From Streptomyces nojiriensis (GTDB lineage Bacteria > Actinomycetota > Actinomycetes > Streptomycetales > Streptomycetaceae): a stretch of DNA of 64,000 nt. Below are positions 15,052 to 23,812 of this stretch, piece after piece. Under the pieces are notes generated by a model. The model saw nothing but the letters and a program-made list of their open reading frames with translations. It was not told where the DNA came from and ran no database searches. Both the position numbers and the translations under genes were made by a program. Positions within the stretch are counted from its first letter, which is position 1. Every line of letters begins with the position of its first letter. Location: NCBI RefSeq assembly GCF_017639205.1, contig NZ_CP071139.1, positions 3,550,001-3,614,000 of the forward strand, written 5' to 3'.

Positions 15052-16626
15052 TCAGATGGCGGTGAGGGTGAGGGTGGCGCTGTAGGTGCCGGCCACCGTG
15101 GAGGTCGGGACGTTCAGCGCCAGGTCGGCGGTGACGTGCGCGGTGCCGAGGCCGGCGCCGTTCGCGAGGGTGCGGGCGGACTTCAGGCCCGCGGTGCCCG
15201 CGTCACCGGTGCCGGCGCCGTGCGCCGCCGTGACGGCGGAGCCGGCCGTGACGGTCTGCGCGGGGGCCTTGTCCACGAGCTTCGGGGACCAGCCGAGGTT
15301 CTGGCCGTTGATCGCGTGCGTGGCGCCGTCGGAGAAGTCGGTGACCTGGCCGCTGATGGTCCAGCCCGGGTTGCCCGCACGCGTGTCGGTGAGGGTGACC
15401 GGGTTGATGGACCCGGCGGTGGTCAGCAGGTCGCCGTCGGCGTTCAGGACCGGCGAGGGCAGCGTGACCTGCGGGTTGGCGACGCTGATGACCAGCGCGC
15501 CGGCATTGACGGTCGTGGTGATGGTCTCGGAGGCGGTGACTCCGGTGAACGCGCCGACCGTGTAGGGAATCGCGCCCGAGTCGGAGCCGGTGAAGGCGCC
15601 CGCGTCGGCCGGTACGAAGACGGCGGTGAAGGAGTGGGCGCCGACCGGCAGGCTGCTGGTGGTCAGTACGGCCGTGCCGTTCGCGACGGGGACGGTGCCC
15701 AGGGTGGCGGTGGTGCCGCCCGCGGTGTCGGTGAACTTCACCGCGCCGGCCGCGCCCGCGGGCGTGACGGTACCGGTCAGGGTCACCGGGCTGAACTGCG
15801 GCGCGGTGGAAGCCGGGGAGACCGCGAGGGCGGTCGTGGTCGCGGCCGCCGGGACGGCCGTGACCGCGTAGGAGACGTGGGCCGAGGTCGAGCCGTTGTA
15901 CGAGGCGCTCGCCGGGCTGAAGACGGCGGTCAGGTCGTGCGTGCCGGCGGCGAGGTTGCTGGTGGTGAGGGCCGCGGTGCCGCCCACGACGGTGACGGCC
16001 GTGCCGAGGTTGCTCGCGCCGTCCTTGAACTGGACGGTGCCGCCGGCGCCGGCCGGGGCGACCGTGGCGGTGAGGGTGACCGGGGTGCCGGCCTGGGCCG
16101 GGCCGGCCGGGGTGACCGCGAGCGCGGTGGTGGTGCCGGTCTTCACCGCCGGGTCGGTGTTCTGGTAGGTGGTGTTCGAGGTGAACCAGACCGCGCCGGT
16201 GTAGTCGCCGAGGCTGGTGCCGTTGAAGGCCGTCCGGCAGATGACCGTGAAGTCGTACTTGCCCTGCAGGGTGGTGAAGCCCGCCTGGCTGGCGTAGTCC
16301 CGCATGGTGGAGGTCAGCGGGATGACCATGCCGCCGTTCGGGGCGGTCGGGTAGGTGGTGATCGGGGAGTTGCCGACCACGTTCAGCCCGCCGGCGGGGA
16401 AGCCGGAACCCTCCACCTTCACCAGCACGTTGGTGGCGTTCGCGGGGCAGGCGCCGGAGGTGGTGAAGGCGATGCCGGACGTGTCGGCGCCGGTCGCCGG
16501 GTTGATCTCGATGGTGCCGATCGGGGCGGCGTACGCGGCGCTCGCGCCCGCGAGACCCGCCGCGAAGGCGGCGGTCACCGCGGCGACGCCCAGGGCCAGG
16601 GCCCGTGAAACTCTGTTCTTCAGCAC
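15052..16626 (-). CDS. Secreted Ig-repeat protein with a WxL-like C-terminal domain
   Basis: A 524-residue secreted protein. A signal peptide ends near AGASAAYA. Residues about 35-160 are a domain shared with the second half of the gene downstream ([43 protein letters not shown]). Two bacterial Ig-like repeats follow (TTTALAVTPAGPAQAGTPVT; TTTALAVSPASTAPQFSPVT). The last 160 residues resemble a WxL domain: GWTISGQVTDFSDG, NLGWSPKL and a final YSATLTLTAI strand. WxL domains bind peptidoglycan in Firmicutes and work with DUF916-like partners, one of which is the next gene. There is no sorting signal, so attachment is probably non-covalent. GTG 16626 is preceded by GGAG at 6 nt. Confidence 0.7.
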   Translation of the reverse strand: MLKNRVSRALALGVAAVTAAFAAGLAGASAAYAAPIGTIEINPATGADTSGIAFTTSGACPANATNVLVKVEGSGFPAGGLNVVGNSPITTYPTAPNGGMVIPLTSTMRDYASQAGFTTLQGKYDFTVICRTAFNGTSLGDYTGAVWFTSNTTYQNTDPAVKTGTTTALAVTPAGPAQAGTPVTLTATVAPAGAGGTVQFKDGASNLGTAVTVVGGTAALTTSNLAAGTHDLTAVFSPASASYNGSTSAHVSYAVTAVPAAATTTALAVSPASTAPQFSPVTLTGTVTPAGAAGAVKFTDTAGGTTATLGTVPVANGTAVLTTSSLPVGAHSFTAVFVPADAGAFTGSDSGAIPYTVGAFTGVTASETITTTVNAGALVISVANPQVTLPSPVLNADGDLLTTAGSINPVTLTDTRAGNPGWTISGQVTDFSDGATHAINGQNLGWSPKLVDKAPAQTVTAGSAVTAAHGAGTGDAGTAGLKSARTLANGAGLGTAHVTADLALNVPTSTVAGTYSATLTLTAI

Positions 16627-16658
16627 AACGGTCTCCAGAATCAGAAGATCAAGGCTCG

Positions 16659-16718
16659 TTCGGGGATCAGCGATCGGTGATCAGCGATTGGGGATCGGTG
16701 ATCGGTGATCACCGATCA
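16659..16718. repeat. Short GATCGGTGATC repeats with a 20-bp palindrome
   Basis: Variants of GATCGGTGATC (with AGCGAT between copies) recur at 16673-16683, 16693-16703 and 16700-16710. The last copy forms a perfect 20-bp palindrome at 16699-16718 that covers the stop codon of the binding-protein gene. It may act as a terminator or mRNA processing hairpin between two genes of the operon. Confidence 0.55.
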
Positions 16719-17711
16719 GGGGGTCTGCTTGGTGGTGTCGCCGCAGTTCGGGTTCGTGGCGAAGCCGTAGGTGTTGATCACCGCGGCCTGCTTGCAGATC
16801 TCGGAGTTCGCGCCGACGAAGACCGTGCTCCAGGGCGCGGTGGCGACCTTGCCGGTCGGGATGACGTTGTAGACGTCGCGCTTCACGCCGAAGCCGCTGT
16901 TGAGCACGGTGGGCGCCAGGCCGTCGACGGTGCCGAGGATGGCGCGGCCGCGCAGGTCGGCGATGGTCTGCGAGGACTGCGACTGGTACTGCGCGATGGA
17001 GAACGGCACGATCGACTTGTCGTCGAGGACGCGGCCGTCGTGCTCCTGGACCGGGGCGCTGCCCTTCTTGTCCTTGATGCAGGGGTAGACACCCGCGACG
17101 ACGTCGGCGTCGGTGATGCCCATCTGGGACTCCCAGAAGCTGCGGGTGCCCGAACCGGCCTGCGGCAGGTAGACGGTCATGTCGTAGTTGGGGCCCGCGC
17201 CCACGTAGTTCGGGTCGCAGTGGTAGATCGCCTTCAGGTCGGTCAGCGACAGCTTGCGCGGGATCGCCGAACCGGGGGTGATCGCGTAGCTGACGCCGTC
17301 CACCGCGAACGGGACGTACGTCAGGCCCGGGGCCGCGGCCGCCAGGTTGAGGGAGGAGGAACGGGCGAAGTCCAGACAGCCGTTGTTCGCCTGGAGGGAG
17401 GTCAGCAGCGCGGAGCGGCCGGCGCCGCTGCCGTTGGGGCGGGCGAGGGTGCAGTTCGGGTTGGCCGCCGGATCCTTGGTGGTGATGTTCGCGGAACCGG
17501 TGGCGTCGTACGAGCCGATGACCTTCTGGCCGTTCACGGTGATGGCCGCGGCCAGGCCGTTCATGACGTCCTGGGTGGTGTCGGAGCCGACACCGGACAG
17601 CTGGCGGTACTGCGGCGAGCCGGCCGGGTCGGCGAAGGCGATGCTGCCCCCGGTGGCGCCGAGCGCCAGTGCGGCCGCCGCGGCGGCGAAGGCGATCTTC
17701 TTCTTGTTCAC
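16716..17711 (-). CDS. Secreted periplasmic-binding-protein-like protein (PstS-related)
   Basis: A 331-residue secreted protein with signal peptide (MNKKKIAFAAAAAALALGA). It has the binding-protein motif QLSGVGSDTTQDVMNGLA, where the GSDTT loop resembles the phosphate-binding loop of PstS-type proteins. A second ligand-loop candidate is QAGSGTRSFWESQMG, like the SGT loop of PstS. Four or more Cys residues could form disulfides. No lipobox or C-terminal anchor is present, so it is either freely secreted or held by its neighbours. GTG 17711 has GAGGGG 11 nt upstream. It is a second PstS-like protein in the operon and may capture a ligand and hand it to anchored partners; the ligand is unknown. 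Confidence 0.7.
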   Translation of the reverse strand: MNKKKIAFAAAAAALALGATGGSIAFADPAGSPQYRQLSGVGSDTTQDVMNGLAAAITVNGQKVIGSYDATGSANITTKDPAANPNCTLARPNGSGAGRSALLTSLQANNGCLDFARSSSLNLAAAAPGLTYVPFAVDGVSYAITPGSAIPRKLSLTDLKAIYHCDPNYVGAGPNYDMTVYLPQAGSGTRSFWESQMGITDADVVAGVYPCIKDKKGSAPVQEHDGRVLDDKSIVPFSIAQYQSQSSQTIADLRGRAILGTVDGLAPTVLNSGFGVKRDVYNVIPTGKVATAPWSTVFVGANSEICKQAAVINTYGFATNPNCGDTTKQTP

Positions 17712-17811
17712 GCGGGTTTACCCCTCAGCTAGGCTGCGCCCCGGGTGGTGCCCGGCACGCGTTGGGTGAAGTTCCGTTGGCGCGGACGAATCAGACGGTT
17801 GTGGCCGGGTA

Positions 17812-20571
17812 TCACCTCCCTTCGTCGCGGTGGGCGGCGCCCGCGCGCAGCGCACGCAGGTGGGGCAGGAGACGGGGCCACAGGCGGGGCAGCAGCGGGC
17901 CGGCGAAGGCCGCGAGCGCGCCCACGAGCAGGCAGATCAGCAGCACGTGCCGGATGGCTCCGACCACCCAGCGCGGGGTGTCACCGGTGGCCCGCGCGGC
18001 GGGCGCCTGGCCCGCGGTGGCGGCGGGTGAAGCGGATGCGCCGGACGTGCCGGGCGGGGCCGGAGCGGCGGCGGCCGGAGCCGCGCCGCCCGCGGCGGAT
18101 GCGGGGGCGGGGGCGGAGCCGCCGGTGGCGGTGGACCCGCCGGAGCCCGAGGCGGCTGCCGCGCCGCCGGCGGAACCCCCCGCGGCGGCCGACGTACCGC
18201 CGGAAGTCGTGGCTCCGCCCGCCTCGGCGCCCGCCGACCCGCCCGGAGCCGGCTTCTTGCCCGCCTCGGCCGTGACCTTGCGCGCGGCCTCGCGGGTCTG
18301 GGCCCGCAGGGCCTCGGGCAGCGGGGCGTAGCCGTGCGGCAGGGTTCCGGCGGCCACGCCCGGGGTCTGGCCCCGGTCGGCCGCGTAGGCGAGGAGGCTG
18401 CCGTAGTCCTTGCCCTCGGCCACCGTGAGGTCGGCGGGCACGGTCGCCGCATAGGTGAGGACGGTGAGCGGGTAGGCCGCCGGGTCCTTGGCCGCGGGGT
18501 CGGGGGAACTCACGCCGTTCGCGCCGTCCGGACCGGCCTTGCGGGCGCCCGCCGCGGCGATGAGACCGGCCGGTTCCGGGGCCACGAACCGGCCCGCCGC
18601 GTTGAGGAGTTCGGCGCGCACGAGGCCGTACCGGTCGGCGGTGGCGGTGTCGGTGACGGCGAGCACGGCCCGGGCGCCGGCCGGCTGCGGCGGGTCCTTC
18701 TTGTAGGCGGGGGGCGTGGCGGTCGCGTCCCAGGAGGTACGGGCGAGGGTGTCGCCGCGGCTCGCGGCGCGGGCGGCCGCGTGCATGTCGCTCGCGTACG
18801 GGTGCTTGTCCTGGATGCAGAGCGGGAAGGACGGCCGGTCGTCGAAGGGCTGGCAGTACGGGTCGCTCTTGGGGAAGCTGTCGACCGGCAGCGCCAGGTC
18901 CTTGTAGTGCGGGTTGACGGCCATGCCCGCGTAGGCGCGGTCCCCGTGGCTGCCCTCGTTGTCGGGCACCCCGGTCAGGAACTCCCGGGCCGCAGCGTCC
19001 TGCGCCACCCACTCCCACAGCTGGCGGGTGGTGTCGGCGAGCGGCTGCGGGACGAGGGCGTCGCCGAGCTTGCCGCCGAAGTCGAGGCCGGTGTAGTCGG
19101 GGTTGTGGCGGATGAACTCCGGGTCGCGGCCCAGGTTCTCCGGGTTCTTCGCGGTGCTCTCGGCGAAGCGCGAGTTGCCGTCCTTGTACGACTCGGTCAG
19201 CAGCTTCGCGACGAGCCGCGGGGTCAGGCGCAGGGAGCCGAGGCGGGTCCCGTTGCGGGCCTTGACCTCGTCGGGGGCGCCGAAACCGGCCTGGCTCTCG
19301 ATGAAGTAGCCGATGGTGATGCCGGAGAGGGCGACCGGCGCGTAGACGGGTCTGCGGGTCTCGGAACCGGGGGCGGACGCGGCGGCGGGCCGGCCGAGGA
19401 AGACCAGGCCGGGGGTGCCGGAGAGGAGTTTGACGCGGGCCGTCTCGTCCGGGACCTGGGCGTAGCCGTAGATGGCCTTGCCGCCGGTCTGGCACAGGGC
19501 CGGCTGCCAGCGGGTGACGGCCTCGGCGGCCATCTCGCTGCCGAGGGTGCCGCGCTCCTCGGCGCCGATCGGGCAGAAGCTGCCGAGCGGTTCGAAGCCG
19601 AGGGGGACGACGAGGCGGTGCTTCCAGTTCGCCGGGCTGAGCGGGGAGGACTGGAGCTGTCCGCCGGACTGGCCGGTGTACGGGGTTCCGTCGATCTCGG
19701 TGGTGCCGCGCGGGACGACCACCAGCCAGCAGCCGCGGCCGGTGGTGGCGCCCTGCGGATCGCGGACGGCGGCGCCGCAGCCGAGGCCGGGGGCCTCGAT
19801 GGCGGTCTGGGTCTCGAACCAGACCTCGCCGGTGCCGCGGGCGTTGGTACGGGCGTAGGGGACCTCGTTGGTGCTGTTGACGTCGAAGAACTCGTTCCAG
19901 TTGCCCGGGCTGACCGGGTCGTCGGCCACCGTGCGGAAGGGGGCGAAGGAGATCCCGCTCGGGGTGGGCGGCGGCAGCGGCTGGTTCTCCGCGTCCTTGA
20001 GGCGGTCGCCGTAGTTGAGCTGGCGGCTGTTGGTGTAGGCGCCGGCGGCCTGGTTGCCGGCGCCCGCGCCCAGCGCCGAGGAGCCGCCGAACTGGCACTG
20101 GTCGGTGGTGGGTCCGGTCGCGGCGTCGCCCCAGCACTGCATGATCTGGAGGTAGTTGGCGGCGTAGGCGGTGTCCGAGACGGTCGGCGCCCCGCCGGTC
20201 CAGGACACCTTGACGACCTGGTCGACGAGGTTGCGGGTCTGGCTGACGGTCACCTTGAGGGTGGCGAAGTCCCCGGAGCCGGTGACGGTCGCCCCGGATC
20301 CGTCGGCGGCCGGGCCGTCGGCGGCGTACGCCTGCTGCGCGCCGGGGCCCAGGGGGCCGAGCGGGCCGGTGGCGGCCACGACGGGCAGCAGGGCGAGGCA
20401 GAGCGCGCCCAGCGCGAGGCGGAGCCGCGGGGGTATGCGGAGTGTCCGGAGCACGCGGGATATCGGGAGCGTGCGGGACCGGGACATCGGGGGCATGCGG
20501 AGTCCGCGTGTCAAGGGGCCGCGCATCAGGGTGCCGCGCATCAGGGTGCCGCGCATCAGGGTGCCGCGCAT
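17812..20571 (-). CDS. Large secreted, membrane-anchored binding-protein-like surface protein
   Basis: A 919-residue protein. After an unusual repeated N-terminus (three MRGTL units) and a signal region (LALGALCLALLPVVAA) comes a long extracellular part with binding-protein character (VKVSWTGGAPTVSDTAYAA, LQIMQCWGDAATGP). Several Cys residues and no known catalytic motif are seen. Residues about 745-870 are a Gly/Ala/Ser/Pro-rich, low-complexity linker, followed by a membrane helix (HVLLICLLVGALAAFAGPLL) and a basic tail. Length and architecture differ from PstS. The start ATG 20571 overlaps the pstS stop (TGATG), so it is translationally coupled. The linker-plus-helix anchor matches that of PstS upstream, suggesting display of both proteins on the membrane face. 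Exact function unknown. Confidence 0.65.
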   Translation of the reverse strand: MRGTLMRGTLMRGTLMRGPLTRGLRMPPMSRSRTLPISRVLRTLRIPPRLRLALGALCLALLPVVAATGPLGPLGPGAQQAYAADGPAADGSGATVTGSGDFATLKVTVSQTRNLVDQVVKVSWTGGAPTVSDTAYAANYLQIMQCWGDAATGPTTDQCQFGGSSALGAGAGNQAAGAYTNSRQLNYGDRLKDAENQPLPPPTPSGISFAPFRTVADDPVSPGNWNEFFDVNSTNEVPYARTNARGTGEVWFETQTAIEAPGLGCGAAVRDPQGATTGRGCWLVVVPRGTTEIDGTPYTGQSGGQLQSSPLSPANWKHRLVVPLGFEPLGSFCPIGAEERGTLGSEMAAEAVTRWQPALCQTGGKAIYGYAQVPDETARVKLLSGTPGLVFLGRPAAASAPGSETRRPVYAPVALSGITIGYFIESQAGFGAPDEVKARNGTRLGSLRLTPRLVAKLLTESYKDGNSRFAESTAKNPENLGRDPEFIRHNPDYTGLDFGGKLGDALVPQPLADTTRQLWEWVAQDAAAREFLTGVPDNEGSHGDRAYAGMAVNPHYKDLALPVDSFPKSDPYCQPFDDRPSFPLCIQDKHPYASDMHAAARAASRGDTLARTSWDATATPPAYKKDPPQPAGARAVLAVTDTATADRYGLVRAELLNAAGRFVAPEPAGLIAAAGARKAGPDGANGVSSPDPAAKDPAAYPLTVLTYAATVPADLTVAEGKDYGSLLAYAADRGQTPGVAAGTLPHGYAPLPEALRAQTREAARKVTAEAGKKPAPGGSAGAEAGGATTSGGTSAAAGGSAGGAAAASGSGGSTATGGSAPAPASAAGGAAPAAAAPAPPGTSGASASPAATAGQAPAARATGDTPRWVVGAIRHVLLICLLVGALAAFAGPLLPRLWPRLLPHLRALRAGAAHRDEGR

Positions 20572-20574
20572 CAG
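20506..20574 (-). repeat. 15-bp tandem repeats giving several in-frame ATG codons
   Basis: The unit gcgcatcagggtgcc (plus strand) occurs three times exactly at 20521-20565, with a partial copy at 20566-20574 and a degenerate copy at 20506-20520. On the minus strand it encodes MRGTL repeated at the very start of the 919-residue gene. The first ATG overlaps the pstS stop, and the next units offer further starts every 15 bp. Copy number could vary without changing frame. Confidence 0.85.
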
Positions 20575-22316
20575 GAACCGCCTCCCGTGCGCCGCCGGGC
20601 CAGCTGCCGGGTGAGCAGCGGGGGCCCCACGGTGAGGGTGAGCAGGATCAGCGCGCCCAGCACCATCAGCGCGGTCTGGAGCAGCCCGCCGATGCCCGTG
20701 GCGGTGGTGACGGGGATGCCGAACAGGTCGCCCGCCCCGGCCGCGAGGGGCCGGCCCGTCTCCGGGTCGACGGCTCCCGCTCCGCCGTCGGCGCCCCCCT
20801 CGGCGCCACCGGAGCCGGCGCCGCCGTTGCCGGAGCCGCCGCTCGCGGCCGCCCCGCCGTCGGCCCCGCCCCCGCCCGTGGCGGAGCCGCCGGTGGCCGC
20901 GGCGCCTGTGCCGGACGAGCCCGAGCCCGTACCGCCGCCGCTACCGCCGGACGCGGCGCCACCGGAGCCGGAGCCGCCCGAGGCGCTGCCCGTCTGGGTG
21001 GGGGTCTTGTTGCCGCCGGTGCCGACCTCGCACTGGGTGGCGCCCTTCTTGTCGCACTCGGCGGGCTGGGGCGCGGTGGTGGCGAGGGTGTTGGTGCCGT
21101 CGGCGGAGAAGGTCGGGTTCTTGCAGTTCTTGATGTCGATGTTGGTGGCGGTGACGCCGGGGATGCGGCGGACCTGTTCCAGCCCGGCCTGCACGAGGTT
21201 GACCGGCAGCGGGGAGTAGCCGAGCCGGTCGACCGAGCGCTGGCCCTCGCAGAGGAAGTAGTAGGCGAAGGCGCCGAGCGCCTTGCCCTTCTGCGGGTTG
21301 AAGTTCGCTTCCTGCGCGGTCGGGATGATCATGTAGCTGTAGCTGGAGAGCGGGTAGTTGCGGCGGTCGCTGCTCTCGTCGTAGACCTGGGACAGGTCCT
21401 GGGTGAGGTCGGCCCCGATCCTGGCCTTGGTGAGCGAGACGGCGACGTTCTGGGCCGTGGGCTCGGTGTAGTAGCCCGACCCGTTGAGGATCTTGGCGAC
21501 CGGGAAGCCGGTGGTGGCGACCGCGTAGGAGTACTCGACGTAGGTGATGGTGCCGACGTTGCCGTCCTGGGCGACGTAGCCGGAGACGCCGTTGGAACCG
21601 GACTGGCCGACGAAGCCGCGGCCGGCGACGACCGGGAAGTTGGAGGTCTGCCCGCAGGGGGTGGAGCGGCCGGCCTTGGCGCAGTAGGCGTCCCACAGGC
21701 CGCCGTGGCGCTGGGCGAGCCAGTTGGTCAGCTGGGCCGTGGTGCCGGAGCCGTCGGAGCGGACGACGGGGACGATCCGGCGGGCGGGCAGCGAGGCGGC
21801 GAGGGCGGGGTTGTCGGCCTTGATGGCGGCGTCGTTCCAGGTGGTGATGGCACCGGTGAAGATCTTGGCGACGACCTCGCCGGAGAGGCGGAGGTTGGTG
21901 ACCCGGCGGTTGCCGATCTTGAGGTTGTACATGAAGGCCGTGCCGCCCGCGACGATGGGCATGTAGCCGAACTTCCGCGAGGGCGCCGGGTCCACGACCC
22001 CGGAGTCCTTGATGCCGTAGGGGATCTCGGAGACGGCGAAGTCGACCGTTCCGTTGCGGAACTGGTTGCGGCCGTCGGACGATCCCGTGCCGCTGTAGTT
22101 GACCGTCATGCCGTACTGCTTGACGTTGGCCCGCCACTGGTCGAGGGCGTTCTGGCTCCAGGTGGAACCGGCGCCGGACACCGGTACGTAGCTCTCGGCG
22201 GCCGCGGGCGCGGCGCCGGGCAGGGCGACGGCGACCGCGGCGAGGAGCAGGGCGAGCGCGCGGACGAGGACGCCCGCAGGGGCACGTCCGTGGTGGGCCG
22301 GGGGTCGTCCGGGCAT
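20571..22316 (-). CDS. pstS: Phosphate-binding protein PstS with C-terminal membrane anchor
   Basis: A 581-residue substrate-binding protein. It has a signal peptide, then VPVSGAGSTWSQNALDQW, NYSGTGSSDGRNQF and RSDGSGTTAQLTNWL, the three loops that bind phosphate in PstS proteins. The core ends near residue 400. It is followed by about 110 residues of Gly/Ser-rich linker and a membrane helix (LLQTALMVLGALILLTLTV). Canonical Gram-positive PstS is a lipoprotein; here no lipobox is seen and the C-terminal helix seems to replace it. ATG 22316 has AGGAGAG upstream. It follows pstA and precedes the 919-residue gene, overlapping its ATG by one base. Substrate phosphate is likely from the motifs, not proven. 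Confidence 0.88.
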   Translation of the reverse strand: MPGRPPAHHGRAPAGVLVRALALLLAAVAVALPGAAPAAAESYVPVSGAGSTWSQNALDQWRANVKQYGMTVNYSGTGSSDGRNQFRNGTVDFAVSEIPYGIKDSGVVDPAPSRKFGYMPIVAGGTAFMYNLKIGNRRVTNLRLSGEVVAKIFTGAITTWNDAAIKADNPALAASLPARRIVPVVRSDGSGTTAQLTNWLAQRHGGLWDAYCAKAGRSTPCGQTSNFPVVAGRGFVGQSGSNGVSGYVAQDGNVGTITYVEYSYAVATTGFPVAKILNGSGYYTEPTAQNVAVSLTKARIGADLTQDLSQVYDESSDRRNYPLSSYSYMIIPTAQEANFNPQKGKALGAFAYYFLCEGQRSVDRLGYSPLPVNLVQAGLEQVRRIPGVTATNIDIKNCKNPTFSADGTNTLATTAPQPAECDKKGATQCEVGTGGNKTPTQTGSASGGSGSGGAASGGSGGGTGSGSSGTGAAATGGSATGGGGADGGAAASGGSGNGGAGSGGAEGGADGGAGAVDPETGRPLAAGAGDLFGIPVTTATGIGGLLQTALMVLGALILLTLTVGPPLLTRQLARRRTGGGS

Positions 22317-22387
22317 CGGGAACTCTCCTGATCGGTGACGGATCGTACGAAGCGTGGTGCGGCGGGACGCGCGGGGCGCGGGCACGG

Positions 22388-23812
22388 CTACGCCCGGGGC
22401 GGAGGCTCGGTCCGCCGCTCGGCCGGCTGCGCGAGCGGGGCGCGACCTCCCGGAGCCGGCCCTCCCGGCCCGCCGAGGTCCACCCCCTGCGACGTCCCGG
22501 GCCCCTGCCACTTCCCGGACTCCTGCGGTTTCCCGGACTCCTGCGGCGCCCCCGGCCCGTGCGGCGCCCCCGGCGCCACCGGCTCCGAGGTCAGGTCCTG
22601 TTCGCGTTCCTCGGCCCTGGCCGCCATGCGCTCCGCGTCGCGCACCGAGGCGAGGACCCGGCGGTGCTGCTGGCCGCGGCTGAGCTGTCCTGGAGCCCGG
22701 CCGCCGATGACGCGGGCGAGCACGAACAGCAGCAGCACCAGGCCCATCAGCAGGGCGGCGCAGCCGAACCCGCGGGCGATCATGGTCTTGTCCGGGTAGC
22801 CGACGAGGCTGAAGGTGGCGAGCGGGAGCGACATCTGCGGCCCCTCGACGGGGTTGGCGTTCAGCCCGGCCGCGATGCCCGAGGTGAGCAGCACCGGGGA
22901 GGTCTCGCCGATGCCGCGGGCGGTGCCCAGGATCACGGCGGTGGTCAGTCCGGAGCGGGCGGTGGGCAGCACCACCGTCCACACGGTGCGCCACTGGCCG
23001 GCGCCGAGGGCGTAGGAGGCTTCCTTGAGCGAGCCCGGCACCAGCCGGATCACCACGTCGGAGGCCCGGATGACGATCGGCAGCATCATGACGGACAGGG
23101 CGAGGGCGGCGGCGAGGCCGGACTTGTCGTGGCCGAGGATCAGGATCCAGGTGGCGTAGACGAACAGGCCGGCCACGATCGAGGGCAGCGCGGTCATGGC
23201 CTCGACGATGGTGCGGACGAAGCGTGCGTAGCGGCCGGGGACTTCGTTGAGGAAGACGGCGCAGGCCAGCCCCAGCGGCACGGTGATCGCGAGGGCGATG
23301 CCGATCTGCTCCAGGGTGCCGACGATGGCGTGCAGGGCTCCGCCCTGGGTGAGCGGGTCCAGCGGGCCGGTGCCGGACATGTCCTCGGTGAAGAAGTTGA
23401 GGTGGGCCAGTGCCTCCCGGCCGCGCACGATGGCGTAGCCGACGACGAGCAGGAGGGCCGCCAGCAGCAGGGCGGCGATGCTGTGGACGAAGGCCTGGGC
23501 GAGGCGGGCGCGGACGGCCGAGCCGTTCTCGTCGAGGGAGACGAGGACCGCGTACAGCGCCATGAAGGCGAGGTAGAGGACGACGGTGAAGCCGAGCGGC
23601 GCGTCGAAGGGCAGCACCCGCCCGAAGAGGAGGGAGGTCAGGCCGAGTGCGGCGGCCGCGGCCCCGAGCAGCGCGAGTACGTCGCGGGCGTGCAGGGAGG
23701 AGGTGTTGCGGCGCTGTTCGGCGGGGGCGCCGGGGCCGTCGGGGACGTCCTCGGGACAGACGGTGCGGGGCGCTTCGGCGGCCGCGGCGGTCGGGTGCGT
23801 GGTGACGGTCAT
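22388..23812 (-). CDS. pstA: Phosphate ABC transporter permease PstA
   Basis: A 474-residue permease, longer than usual (about 300). It carries extra N-terminal helices (VLALLGAAAAALGLTSLLFG, VVLYLAFMALYAVLVSL) before the core. The core has the ABC permease EAA-like loop (KEASYALGAGQWRTVWTVVLP) and typical PstA segments (GTARGIGETSPVLLTSG). A cytoplasmic C-terminal tail of about 90 residues is Pro/Gly/Gln-rich with repeats of PQESGK. The start ATG 23812 overlaps the pstC stop (ATGA). With pstC it forms the membrane channel energised by PstB, whose gene lies at the far end of the operon. Confidence 0.9.
   Translation of the reverse strand: MTVTTHPTAAAAEAPRTVCPEDVPDGPGAPAEQRRNTSSLHARDVLALLGAAAAALGLTSLLFGRVLPFDAPLGFTVVLYLAFMALYAVLVSLDENGSAVRARLAQAFVHSIAALLLAALLLVVGYAIVRGREALAHLNFFTEDMSGTGPLDPLTQGGALHAIVGTLEQIGIALAITVPLGLACAVFLNEVPGRYARFVRTIVEAMTALPSIVAGLFVYATWILILGHDKSGLAAALALSVMMLPIVIRASDVVIRLVPGSLKEASYALGAGQWRTVWTVVLPTARSGLTTAVILGTARGIGETSPVLLTSGIAAGLNANPVEGPQMSLPLATFSLVGYPDKTMIARGFGCAALLMGLVLLLFVLARVIGGRAPGQLSRGQQHRRVLASVRDAERMAARAEEREQDLTSEPVAPGAPHGPGAPQESGKPQESGKWQGPGTSQGVDLGGPGGPAPGGRAPLAQPAERRTEPPPRA

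Noticed and set aside
18334..21219. 961-residue plus-strand frame opposite the anchored binding-protein genes
   Set aside because: Antisense shadow of two secreted proteins with signal peptides and ribosome sites.
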